Both the position numbers and the translations under genes were made by a program. A DNA stretch of 64,000 bases from Xanthomonas campestris pv. phormiicola (GTDB lineage: Bacteria > Pseudomonadota > Gammaproteobacteria > Xanthomonadales > Xanthomonadaceae): NCBI GenBank assembly GCA_025666215.1, contig CP102593.1, positions 2,183,001 through 2,247,000 of the forward strand, in the 5' to 3' direction. Below are positions 15,497-23,253 of this stretch, in pieces (within the stretch, counting starts at the first letter, position 1; each line of letters starts with the position of its first letter). The notes under the pieces are model-generated. The model was not told the DNA's origin. It did not search any database and saw only the letters and a program-made list of their open reading frames with translations.

Positions 15497-17116
15497 ATGA
15501 CTCAGGCTCCATGGTGGCGCGGTGCCGTCATCTATCAGATCTATCCGCGTAGTTTTCTCGATGCGAACGGCGATGGCATCGGCGATCTACCCGGTATCGT
15601 GCAGAAGCTGGACTACATCGCGGCGCTTGGCGTGGACGCGATCTGGATCTCGCCGTTCTTCAAGTCGCCGATGGCCGATTTCGGCTACGACATCGCCGAC
15701 TATCGCGAGGTCGATCCGCTGTTCGGCACGATGGACGACTTCGATCGCTTGCTGGCCAAGGCGCATGCGCTGGGCTTGAAGGTGATGATCGATCAGGTGC
15801 TCAGCCACACGTCGGTGGAGCATGCGTGGTTCAAGGAAAGCCGGCGGAGCCGCGACAACCCCAAGGCCGATTGGTACGTGTGGGCGGATGCGCGAGAGGA
15901 CGGGACGCCGCCGAACAACTGGATGTCGATCTTCGGCGGCGTCGCCTGGCAGTGGGAGCCGCGTCGCGGCCAGTACTATCTGCATAACTTCTTGTCGTCG
16001 CAGCCGGATCTGAACTTCCACAATCCCGAGGTGCAGCAGGCGACGCTGGACAATGTCGCGTTCTGGCTCGCGCGCGGGGTGGATGGGTTCCGCCTGGATG
16101 CGATCAATTTCTGCTTCCACGATCCCTTGCTGCGGGACAATCCGCCAAAACCCCTTGAGAAGCGGGTGGGGCGTGGCTTCAGTCCCGACAATCCGTATGC
16201 GTTCCAGTACCACTACTACAACAATACGCAGGCGGAGAACCTGCCGTTCCTGCGGAAGCTGCGCAGTCTGCTCGATCGCTATCCCGGGACGGTGAGCCTG
16301 GGCGAGATCTCGTCGGAGGACTCGCTCGCCACCACCGCCGAGTACACGCGGGCCGGGCATCTGCACATGGGCTACAGCTTCGAGTTGCTGACCGACGATT
16401 TCAGTGCGGCGTACATCCGCGAGACGGTGTCGCGCCTGGAAGTGGTGATGACCGAAGGCTGGCCGTGCTGGGCGATTTCCAACCACGATGTGCAGCGTGC
16501 GGTGACGCGTTGGGGCGGTGGGGCGGAAACGCCGGCGTTCGCGCCCCTGCTGACCGCGATGCTGTGTTCGCTGCGCGGTTCGGTCTGCATCTACCAAGGC
16601 GAGGAATTGGGGCTTGGTGAGGCCGAGGTGCCGTTCGAGGCCTTGCAGGATCCGTATGGCATCGCATTCTGGCCGAGCTTCAAGGGCCGCGACGGATGCC
16701 GTACGCCGATGCCGTGGGATGGCGGCGAACAGGCCGGTTTCAGCAGCGCGACGCCTTGGTTGCCGGTGGCGCCGGCGCATCGCGCGCAGTCGGTGGCGGC
16801 GCAGCTGGCCGATCCGCATTCGGTCCTGATTGCGTTTCAGCAGTTCCAGGCCTGGCGCAAGCAGCATGTCGCGTTGCGCGAAGGCGATATCGTGTTCGTC
16901 GAGACCGCGGAGCCGGTGTTGATGTTCCAGCGCCGGCATGCGCAGCAGACGCTGCTGCTGGCGTTCAATCTCTCTGCGCAGGCCGTGGAAGTTTCGCTAC
17001 CCGAAGGGAACTGGCAGGCGCTGGAGGTGCCGGGCATCGACGCCGGGCAGGCCGACGAGGGCGGATTGCGTCTGCAACTGCCAGGTCACGCAATGATGTG
17101 CCTGGCCGGCGCTTAG
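15497..17116 (+). CDS. xgtA: alpha-glucosidase, GH13 (XgtA type)
   Basis: Cytoplasmic or periplasm-facing alpha-glucosidase with strong transglucosylation in its Xanthomonas homologue; splits maltose and short maltodextrins. 539 residues without a clear signal peptide. GH13 signatures: YQIYPRSF-D-NGDGIGDL at 13-31, nucleophile Asp201 in GFRLDAINF, acid/base Glu270 in SLGEISSE, and Asp331 in ISNHDVQR. These positions match those I recall for X. campestris XgtA. AAGGGGGG precedes the ATG, and the operator copy upstream ties it to the glucan regulon. Confidence 0.93.
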   Translation: MTQAPWWRGAVIYQIYPRSFLDANGDGIGDLPGIVQKLDYIAALGVDAIWISPFFKSPMADFGYDIADYREVDPLFGTMDDFDRLLAKAHALGLKVMIDQVLSHTSVEHAWFKESRRSRDNPKADWYVWADAREDGTPPNNWMSIFGGVAWQWEPRRGQYYLHNFLSSQPDLNFHNPEVQQATLDNVAFWLARGVDGFRLDAINFCFHDPLLRDNPPKPLEKRVGRGFSPDNPYAFQYHYYNNTQAENLPFLRKLRSLLDRYPGTVSLGEISSEDSLATTAEYTRAGHLHMGYSFELLTDDFSAAYIRETVSRLEVVMTEGWPCWAISNHDVQRAVTRWGGGAETPAFAPLLTAMLCSLRGSVCIYQGEELGLGEAEVPFEALQDPYGIAFWPSFKGRDGCRTPMPWDGGEQAGFSSATPWLPVAPAHRAQSVAAQLADPHSVLIAFQQFQAWRKQHVALREGDIVFVETAEPVLMFQRRHAQQTLLLAFNLSAQAVEVSLPEGNWQALEVPGIDAGQADEGGLRLQLPGHAMMCLAGA

Positions 17117-17705
17117 TCCCATGCCTTTCAACGTCTTTGATGCCCCGGTTTTGTAACCGTCTGATTTCCTGCTGATCGTGTTGGAGGATGCAACAGGGCG
17201 TAGCGAATTGCGCCGGCGCGCCGCAGCTGTGACCAGTTGATTTTTATTGGGTCTGGCCAAAGACATTGAAAGGCATGGCGCTTAGCCCTGCCGTTGGCAG
17301 TGCCCCCACCCCTGGGGGCGGCAGGCAATGCAGTCCTGATCTTCAGACATAAGCAGGCCTCAACGCGGTATCCGCAGGCCATGCTTTGATGACCTTGATC
17401 GTGTTGTTGATGTCCTCGACCGAGTTGGTGTCCAGCAGCCAATGGCAGTGGGCCAGGATGTCCAGCAGGTACGGCTCCGGTCGGCCGACGAAGCCTTCAG
17501 CGGTTCCAGCTCGCTGCGCAATGCGCGGTGCTTCCAGCTTTCTTCTCCAGAACTATCGTACCCAAGCCTCGCAGCCAATACCGCCAGGTCGGCACGCTCT
17601 ACCCGCCCAGCCACCTGGCTGAAGCCACATGGTCCCTGTCGGCCGGCTGGACGACGACAACTCCTACCGTCGGTCGCATGCTCTTCCTTCAGTGGCGGAG
17701 AAGAA
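17117..17705. other. gap between xgtA and the TonB receptor
   Basis: No intact gene. It holds the transposase remnant; the rest shows no recognisable coding or repeat structure. Confidence 0.6.
17300..17507 (-). pseudogene. degenerate transposase C-terminus (ISL3-like)
   Basis: On the - strand a frame reads PYLLDILAHCHWLLDTNSVE followed by DINNTIKVIK; then, one base out of frame, SMACGYRVEACLCLKIRTAL. This matches the closing motif of ISL3-type transposases (LEGINNKIKVIKRMAYGFRD-YF-LKI). With the frameshift and no terminal repeats or 5' part visible, it is a dead remnant. Family assignment is from memory of the motif. Confidence 0.6.
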
Positions 17706-17739
17706 CAAAAAAGCCCGCCGGCATCACGCCGACGGGCTT
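17706..17739 (-). terminator. intrinsic terminator of the TonB-dependent receptor gene
   Basis: Read on the - strand: AAGCCCGTCGGC and GCCGGCGGGCTT arms followed by TTTT, 23 bases after the receptor stop codon. Confidence 0.85.
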
Positions 17740-17761
17740 GCTGCAGGCACGCAGGGGTGGC

Positions 17762-20515
17762 CTAGAACTTGTAGTTCACGCCGAGCACGTATGTGCGGCC
17801 CCACTCGATGTATTCCAGCGGGCGATCCTTGGTCTCGGCATAGGTGCGGTACGGCGAGTTGCTCAGGTTGCTCGCCTGCAGCAGCAGGCTCAGGCCTTTC
17901 AGGCTGCTGAGGTCGCCGAAGGTGTAGCTGATCTGCGCGTCGGTGATGTTCTCGCCGACCACGTAGCGCAGGGTGCGGTTGCCGTTGAAGTTGCCGATCT
18001 CGCCGATGAAGTCCGAGCGCCGGCGCTGGCTGACGCGTGCTTCGAAACCGTTGCGCTCGTAGTAGGCGGTGAGGTTGTAGACGCGCTTGGACAGGCCCGG
18101 CAGGCTGATCTCGCCGTCGCCCACGCTGGATGCGCTTTCCGGGTCGCGGATCTTGACGTCGCTGTCGTTGAAGGTGGCGCTGGCCTGGATGCCGAAGCCT
18201 TCCAACGGGGCGAACAGCATGTCCAGTGGCAGCGAGGCGGTCAGTTCCAGGCCGCGAAGGGTGCCGCCCTTGCCGTTGAACGGGGCGCTGAAGGTGCCGG
18301 TGGTCTGCACCGGCGCCGAGCCCGGCGGCGGCACGTAGCCGGCGACCAGGGCGGAGAAGTCGTAGTCGTCGCGGGTCTGGGTGTAGATGTAGCTCTTCAG
18401 GTCCTTGTAGAAGAACGCGGCCGCGACATAGGCCTTGGCGCCGAAGTACTTCTCGTAGGAGATGTCCAGGGCGTTGGCGCGCCACGGATCGAGCGTCGGG
18501 TTGCCGCCGCTGGCGCCGGGCTTGCCGGTGGCGTTGTCCACGCCGAATTCCAGCGAGGCGCGCAACTGGTCCACGCGCGGCCGCGCGACCTGCTTGGCCA
18601 GCGCCAAGCGCAGGGTCTGCTCGTGCGGGAACTGGAAGGCCAGATTCAAGCTCGGCAGCCAGTCGTTGTAGGTCTTGCCTTCATCGATCGGCCGCACTTC
18701 GCTGCCGGCCGGTTGCGAGGCATCCCAGTAGTTCGCCTGCGACGACTGGTCGGCGTGCTGCAGCTGCACGCCGACGTTGCCGCGCACGCCCACCGCGCCC
18801 CATTCGGTGTCGAGGTTGGCGCGCATCCAGGCGGTGGTGATCTTCTCCTGCACGGTCCAGGCCTTGGAGACCAGGTAGGATGCGTCCTCGCTGGGATCGA
18901 ACACCATGTAGCGCGAGACCGCCCCCGGCACGTTCCAGGCGGGGATGTAGCCGATGCCGGCGAAGTCCAGGTTCACCGGCGCGTACTGCAGGTCGGAGGC
19001 GATGGTGGTGTCGCCTTGCGCGCCCAGGGTGATGTTGCCTTCGGGCTGGTGCTTTTCCTTTTCGCGGTTGGCGTAGTTCACGCCCACGTCCAGATCGGAG
19101 AACCAGCGCAGCGTTTCGGGCATCGGGAAGCTGGCCTGCAGGCGCGCGCCCTTCAGCACGTCTTCCACGCGCGGCGCCTTGCCGTAGCCGGAGCCGTAGA
19201 TGGTATTGGTGATGTACAGCGCATCCGGGTTGGAATAGTCCAGTTCGGGCGAGATCTGCGAGAAGCCGTTGTTGCGATAGGCCAGGCCGACCGTGTCCAG
19301 CTGCGGCATCGGCGTCAACTGCAGGTTGTTCTCGAGGTTGAGCTCCTTGCGCGTGGCCTTGGAGTAGTTCACGTCGGCGATGATCCGCACTGCGCCGGCG
19401 TTGATCTCGTTGTTCCAGCCGAACGCGTCGATCTTGTCCTCGCGCTTGTTGTACATGCCGCGCACCAGCGGATACACGCCGCTGGCGGTACCGCCGGTGA
19501 AGGTGCCGTTGCCGTTGACCTGGGTGCCGGCGATGGCCAGACCCGGGGTGTAGCCGCCGTTGTAGTTGCTGAGGTTGAGCTCGAACTGGTTGGCGGTGTC
19601 GATCTGCTCGGCCTCGGTGTGGAAGGCGTCGAGGGTGCTGGTCCAGGCGTTGGAGGGGCGGTACTGCAGGGTCGCCATCACGCCGTCGCGCTTGGCGTCG
19701 CCGGTGCGGCGCAGCGCCTTGATGCCGTCGGAGAAATAGGTGCCGGCAGCCACGCCCGGACGTGCGCCGCTGTCGGTGTTCTGCGTGCTCCACGGTTCGT
19801 ACAGGCCGACCTGGTTCTCCTGGATCGGCGTGTCGGTATGCGCGTAGCCGATCGCCAGGCCGATGGTACGGTCGGCGAACTGGTCGATGTAGCTGGCGCT
19901 GAAGCGATTGCCGTAAGGATCGGTATCGGCGGCCTTGCCCAGCGAATTGCGCTGGTAGCGCCCGCCGATCGCGATCACCCGCTCGCCGAAGCTGAGCGGG
20001 CGCGCGGTCTGCATGTCCACGGTGCCCGATAGTCCCTGGCCGACCAGGCCGGCATCGGGCGTCTTGTAGACGGTGACACCGCTGACCAGCTCGGACGGGT
20101 ACTGGTCGAACTCGACGCTGCGGTTGTCGCCGGTGCTGACCACCTCGCGGCCGTTCAACAGGGTGGTGGAGAAATCCGGCGACAGGCCGCGCACGCTGAT
20201 CACCTGGGCACGCCCGGCCACGCGCTGTGCGGCCAGGCCGGGCAGGCGCGCGAGCGATTCGGCGATGCTGACGTCGGGCAGCTTGCCGATGTCCTCGGCC
20301 GAGATCGCTTCGACGATGGAGGTGGCATCCTTCTTGATCGCGATCGCGCTCTCGATGCCGCGGCGGATGCCGGTCACTTCGACCTTGTCCAGATCGGTGA
20401 CCTGACCATCACTGGCTACGGTGGCGGACGGCGTCTCGGACTGTGCGGCGGCCAGCATCGGCGTCATGGCGATGGCCAACGCCAGCGTCAGCGCATTGCG
20501 CTTGTGGTTCAACAT
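17762..20515 (-). CDS. TonB-dependent receptor, probable maltodextrin uptake
   Basis: 917-residue outer-membrane receptor of the Xanthomonas/Caulobacter TonB type. ATG at 20515 is preceded by GGGAGGGG. Signal peptide ends near MLAAAQSE; a TonB-box-like LDKVEVTGIR is followed by the plug domain (VEAISAEDIGKLPDVSIAES, LPGLAAQR, ISVRGL) and a beta-barrel ending in the terminal aromatic strand YVLGVNYKF. Clustering with five glycan-degrading or sugar-transport genes and an upstream operator suggests import of malto-oligosaccharides; the ligand is inferred from context. Has its own terminator. Confidence 0.92.
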   Translation of the reverse strand: MLNHKRNALTLALAIAMTPMLAAAQSETPSATVASDGQVTDLDKVEVTGIRRGIESAIAIKKDATSIVEAISAEDIGKLPDVSIAESLARLPGLAAQRVAGRAQVISVRGLSPDFSTTLLNGREVVSTGDNRSVEFDQYPSELVSGVTVYKTPDAGLVGQGLSGTVDMQTARPLSFGERVIAIGGRYQRNSLGKAADTDPYGNRFSASYIDQFADRTIGLAIGYAHTDTPIQENQVGLYEPWSTQNTDSGARPGVAAGTYFSDGIKALRRTGDAKRDGVMATLQYRPSNAWTSTLDAFHTEAEQIDTANQFELNLSNYNGGYTPGLAIAGTQVNGNGTFTGGTASGVYPLVRGMYNKREDKIDAFGWNNEINAGAVRIIADVNYSKATRKELNLENNLQLTPMPQLDTVGLAYRNNGFSQISPELDYSNPDALYITNTIYGSGYGKAPRVEDVLKGARLQASFPMPETLRWFSDLDVGVNYANREKEKHQPEGNITLGAQGDTTIASDLQYAPVNLDFAGIGYIPAWNVPGAVSRYMVFDPSEDASYLVSKAWTVQEKITTAWMRANLDTEWGAVGVRGNVGVQLQHADQSSQANYWDASQPAGSEVRPIDEGKTYNDWLPSLNLAFQFPHEQTLRLALAKQVARPRVDQLRASLEFGVDNATGKPGASGGNPTLDPWRANALDISYEKYFGAKAYVAAAFFYKDLKSYIYTQTRDDYDFSALVAGYVPPPGSAPVQTTGTFSAPFNGKGGTLRGLELTASLPLDMLFAPLEGFGIQASATFNDSDVKIRDPESASSVGDGEISLPGLSKRVYNLTAYYERNGFEARVSQRRRSDFIGEIGNFNGNRTLRYVVGENITDAQISYTFGDLSSLKGLSLLLQASNLSNSPYRTYAETKDRPLEYIEWGRTYVLGVNYKF

Positions 20516-20651
20516 TTTCCCCTCCCAGGCAATGTTGTCGTGCAAATTTTCTGATCCGGAAAACAGGCCGGATGTAGGGATCGCGCCGCCGATGCTTCGG
20601 TGACGCGACTGCGACGTATGGTAGACACGGCAATCCGCTGCGAACGCGGCC

Positions 20652-20665
20652 TGCATACGTATTCA
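20652..20665. promoter_or_regulatory. LacI-type operator candidate, site 2 (TonB receptor)
   Basis: TGCATACGTATTCA, the exact reverse complement of sites 1 and 3, 137 bases upstream of the receptor start. Confidence 0.65.
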
Positions 20666-20681
20666 CTGGGTTTCATCGCAT

Positions 20682-20695
20682 TGGAATCGATTCCA
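20682..20695. promoter_or_regulatory. perfect 14-bp palindrome TGGAATCGATTCCA
   Basis: Self-complementary with a central CG; fits the general LacI-family operator shape but differs in sequence from the 3-copy operator 17 bases away. Could bind a second regulator at the receptor promoter. Confidence 0.4.
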
Positions 20696-20914
20696 CGGTG
20701 GCGATGTCGCATGCGAGCAGTGCGGGAGCGCCGGTATGCAGCGCGAGCGCTGCACTGCATGCAGATGTGGTGTGGTGGCGATGCTGGACGTCCGCACGCA
20801 GCGAATACGCGGTGCCATTGCCTTGAAGCCTGTCGCAGCTGACGGCCCGGGGCCACCCGGAGCCGCTCCCACGAGTTGCCCCATCGAGCGACAGCGCACC
20901 CGATCGAAAATACG

Positions 20915-23023
20915 CTAGCGACGCGTTGCCGAAGCGCCGCCGGCGCCAGCCGCAGCCTCCACCGGCGTGAAACGGATCGCCTGGCCGCCGCCCGGCGCCA
21001 GCTTCAGTTGCAGAGAATCGGTGCTGCCGACCTCGCGCTGCTCGCGGACGAAATCGAACGGATTGTGCCGGTAGTCGGCGGCGTCGCCATCGCGGTAGAT
21101 TTCGGCGCGGTAGCGCACGCCCGGCTCCAGGAACGACAGCGACACCGGCAGCACCCGGCCGTGTTCGTCGGTGATGCTGCCCAGGTACCAGTCGCGGCTA
21201 TGGCGGTCCTTGCGCACCACCGTCACGTAGTCGCCGACTTCGCCGTCGAGGACGCGGCTGTCGTCCCAGTCCACCGCCACGTCCTCGATGAAGCGGAACG
21301 CGTCGCGATGCTGCAGGTAGTGCTCGGGCAGGTCGGCGGCCATCTGGATCGGGCTGTAGATCGCCACATACAGCGCCAGCTGCCGCGCCAGCGTGCTCGG
21401 GATCGGCTGGCCGTCGCGGCCTTTCAGGCTGAGGATGCCGGGCGTGTAGTCCATCGGCCCGGCCAGCATGCGGGTGAAGACCAGGTTGACCTCGTGTTCG
21501 GGCGGGTTCGGCGGCCGGCCCCAGGCGTTGTATTCCATGCCGCGCGCGCCTTCGCGCGACAGCCAGTTGGGATAGGTGCGGCGCAGGCCGGTGTCCTTGA
21601 TCGGCTCGTGCGCGTTGACCGACACGTGCCGCGCCGCGGCTTCGCGCACCACCTTCAGGTGATGCTGCGCCATGAACTGGCCGTCGTGCCATTCGCGCCA
21701 CAGCGGCCCTCCGGCCGGATTGCGCCGGTCCACCTGGCCGTCGTCGCAGACGTAGCCGGTCTTGAAGGTGTCCACGCCCAGGCGTGCGTACAGGTCCAGG
21801 GCGGCATCGAGCTGGTCTTCGTAGTGCTGCACCGCGCAGCCGGTCTCGTGATGGCCGATCAGGTGCACGCCGCGCTTGGCGGCGTAGGCGCTGAGCGCTT
21901 CGAGGTCGAAATCCGGGGTGGGCCGGGTGAAGTCGAAGCCGCCGCCGTTGCCGAACCATTCGCCGTTCCAGCCGGGATTCCAGCCTTCCACCAGCACGCC
22001 ACGAAAGCCGTGCGCGGCGGCGAAATCGATGTAGCGGCGGGTGTTGGCGGTGGTCGCGCCGTGCTTCGGCCCGGTCGCCCAGGTTTCCTGGTTCAAATGC
22101 ATCGACCACCACACGCCCACGTACTTGGCCGGATGCACCCAGCTCACGTCGCCCAGCGCATTGGGTTCGTTGAGGTTGAGGATCAGATTGGAATCGACCA
22201 GGCCGCCGGCGTGGTCGGCGATCTGCACGGTGCGCCACGGCGTGTCGAACGGCAGGCTGCGTCTGACTTTCCAGCCTTGCGCCGACGGCGACAGCTGCGC
22301 GTGCAGGCGCTGGTCGTCGCCCCGGCGCAGCCACATTCCGGCGTAGTCGACCAGGGCGGCCTCGTGCAGGGCGATGTGCAGTCCGTCGCGGCTGCGCATC
22401 GTGATCGGCGTATGCGCCAGCGCGACCTGGTTCAGCGGCGTCTGCCGGTACAGGTATTCGTAGTGGATCGGCTCCCCGGCCGGGATCCACCAGGCGGTGG
22501 CTTCCGGCGCGATGGCGAACTCGGTCAGTTCCTCGTCGATGATCGCTTCGCGCATGCCGGGTTGCTGCGGGAAGCTGTAGCGGAAGCCCAGGCCGTCGTC
22601 GTAGACCCGGAACAGCATCGCGAAGCGGCGCCGCTGGCCGCCGCGCTCGCCCAGCTCCACGCGCAGTTCGTTGTAGTGGTTGCGCACGTAGCGGCGTTCG
22701 CCCCATGGTTGTTCCCAGGTCTCGTCCACACTGCGCGTGGCCTGCGCCAGCACCGCCAGATCGCGGTCCAGGCGTCCGTCGCGCAACTGGAAGCCCAGTC
22801 TGGATTCGCCGATCACGGTGTCGCCCAGGCGCTGCACGCGGTAGCTCGGTTTGCCGTCGTCCAGTTGCAGCACGACCTGCAGCACCTTGCCCGGCGAGTC
22901 CACGCTGGCCACGGTCTTGGGTTCCGCGCGCAGCAGTGGTGCGATGCACAGCAGCGCGGCGGCGAGCAGCAGCGACCGGCGTGGCGCCTTGCGCGCGCGT
23001 GAGATGGCGTGAAGCTGCGGCAT
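20915..23023 (-). CDS. alpha-glucosidase, GH97 (SusB-like)
   Basis: Exported glycosidase, 702 residues. ATG 23023 with GGGAGGGG just upstream and a signal peptide (RRSLLLAAALLCIAPLLRA, about 16-35). A GH97 N-terminal beta domain is followed by a TIM barrel with GVLVEGWNPGWNG, DTFKTGYVCDDG, VNAHEPIKDTG and SREGARGMEYNAWG, the last holding the acidic residues expected of inverting GH97 enzymes. Probably periplasmic, trimming imported oligosaccharides to glucose. It diverges from the next gene across operator site 3. Confidence 0.93.
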   Translation of the reverse strand: MPQLHAISRARKAPRRSLLLAAALLCIAPLLRAEPKTVASVDSPGKVLQVVLQLDDGKPSYRVQRLGDTVIGESRLGFQLRDGRLDRDLAVLAQATRSVDETWEQPWGERRYVRNHYNELRVELGERGGQRRRFAMLFRVYDDGLGFRYSFPQQPGMREAIIDEELTEFAIAPEATAWWIPAGEPIHYEYLYRQTPLNQVALAHTPITMRSRDGLHIALHEAALVDYAGMWLRRGDDQRLHAQLSPSAQGWKVRRSLPFDTPWRTVQIADHAGGLVDSNLILNLNEPNALGDVSWVHPAKYVGVWWSMHLNQETWATGPKHGATTANTRRYIDFAAAHGFRGVLVEGWNPGWNGEWFGNGGGFDFTRPTPDFDLEALSAYAAKRGVHLIGHHETGCAVQHYEDQLDAALDLYARLGVDTFKTGYVCDDGQVDRRNPAGGPLWREWHDGQFMAQHHLKVVREAAARHVSVNAHEPIKDTGLRRTYPNWLSREGARGMEYNAWGRPPNPPEHEVNLVFTRMLAGPMDYTPGILSLKGRDGQPIPSTLARQLALYVAIYSPIQMAADLPEHYLQHRDAFRFIEDVAVDWDDSRVLDGEVGDYVTVVRKDRHSRDWYLGSITDEHGRVLPVSLSFLEPGVRYRAEIYRDGDAADYRHNPFDFVREQREVGSTDSLQLKLAPGGGQAIRFTPVEAAAGAGGASATRR

Positions 23024-23089
23024 ATCCCCTCCCAAGGCGGCCGTTGCAGGTGCGGCGACTATAGCGAGGCGCCGCTGCGGCCAAGGCGA

Positions 23090-23103
23090 TGAATACGTAT
23101 GCA
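23090..23103. promoter_or_regulatory. LacI-type operator candidate, site 3 (divergent GH97/glycosidase)
   Basis: TGAATACGTATGCA in the 230-base divergent region, 67 bases upstream of the GH97 start and 151 bases upstream of the opposite gene. Identical to site 1. Confidence 0.65.
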
Positions 23104-23253
23104 GATGCGCGCGGGGCGCTGCGGCGCGTCTACCATGTCCGCAGCGCTTCTCGAAGAGGCCGCGAACGCGGTGCCGGCATGCCGGTGCGGCGAACCCACA
23201 ATGCAGGCAAAGAGGGAGGGAGGCCGACGGGCGCGAGCCGGTCCGCCGCTTCG

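Larger units (their letters stand above)
20516..20914. other. regulatory gap upstream of the TonB receptor
   Basis: Non-coding. Contains operator site 2, a second perfect palindrome, a GCAGCG/CGCTGC hairpin near 20740-20755 and a repeat-like GGAGCCGCTCCCACGAG near 20857. No gene seen. Confidence 0.55.

Noticed and set aside
17528..20032. Very long open frame on the + strand opposite the TonB receptor
   Set aside because: Antisense frame kept open by high GC codon bias; low-complexity Val/Ala/Gly/Arg text with no domain, while the opposite strand encodes a complete receptor.
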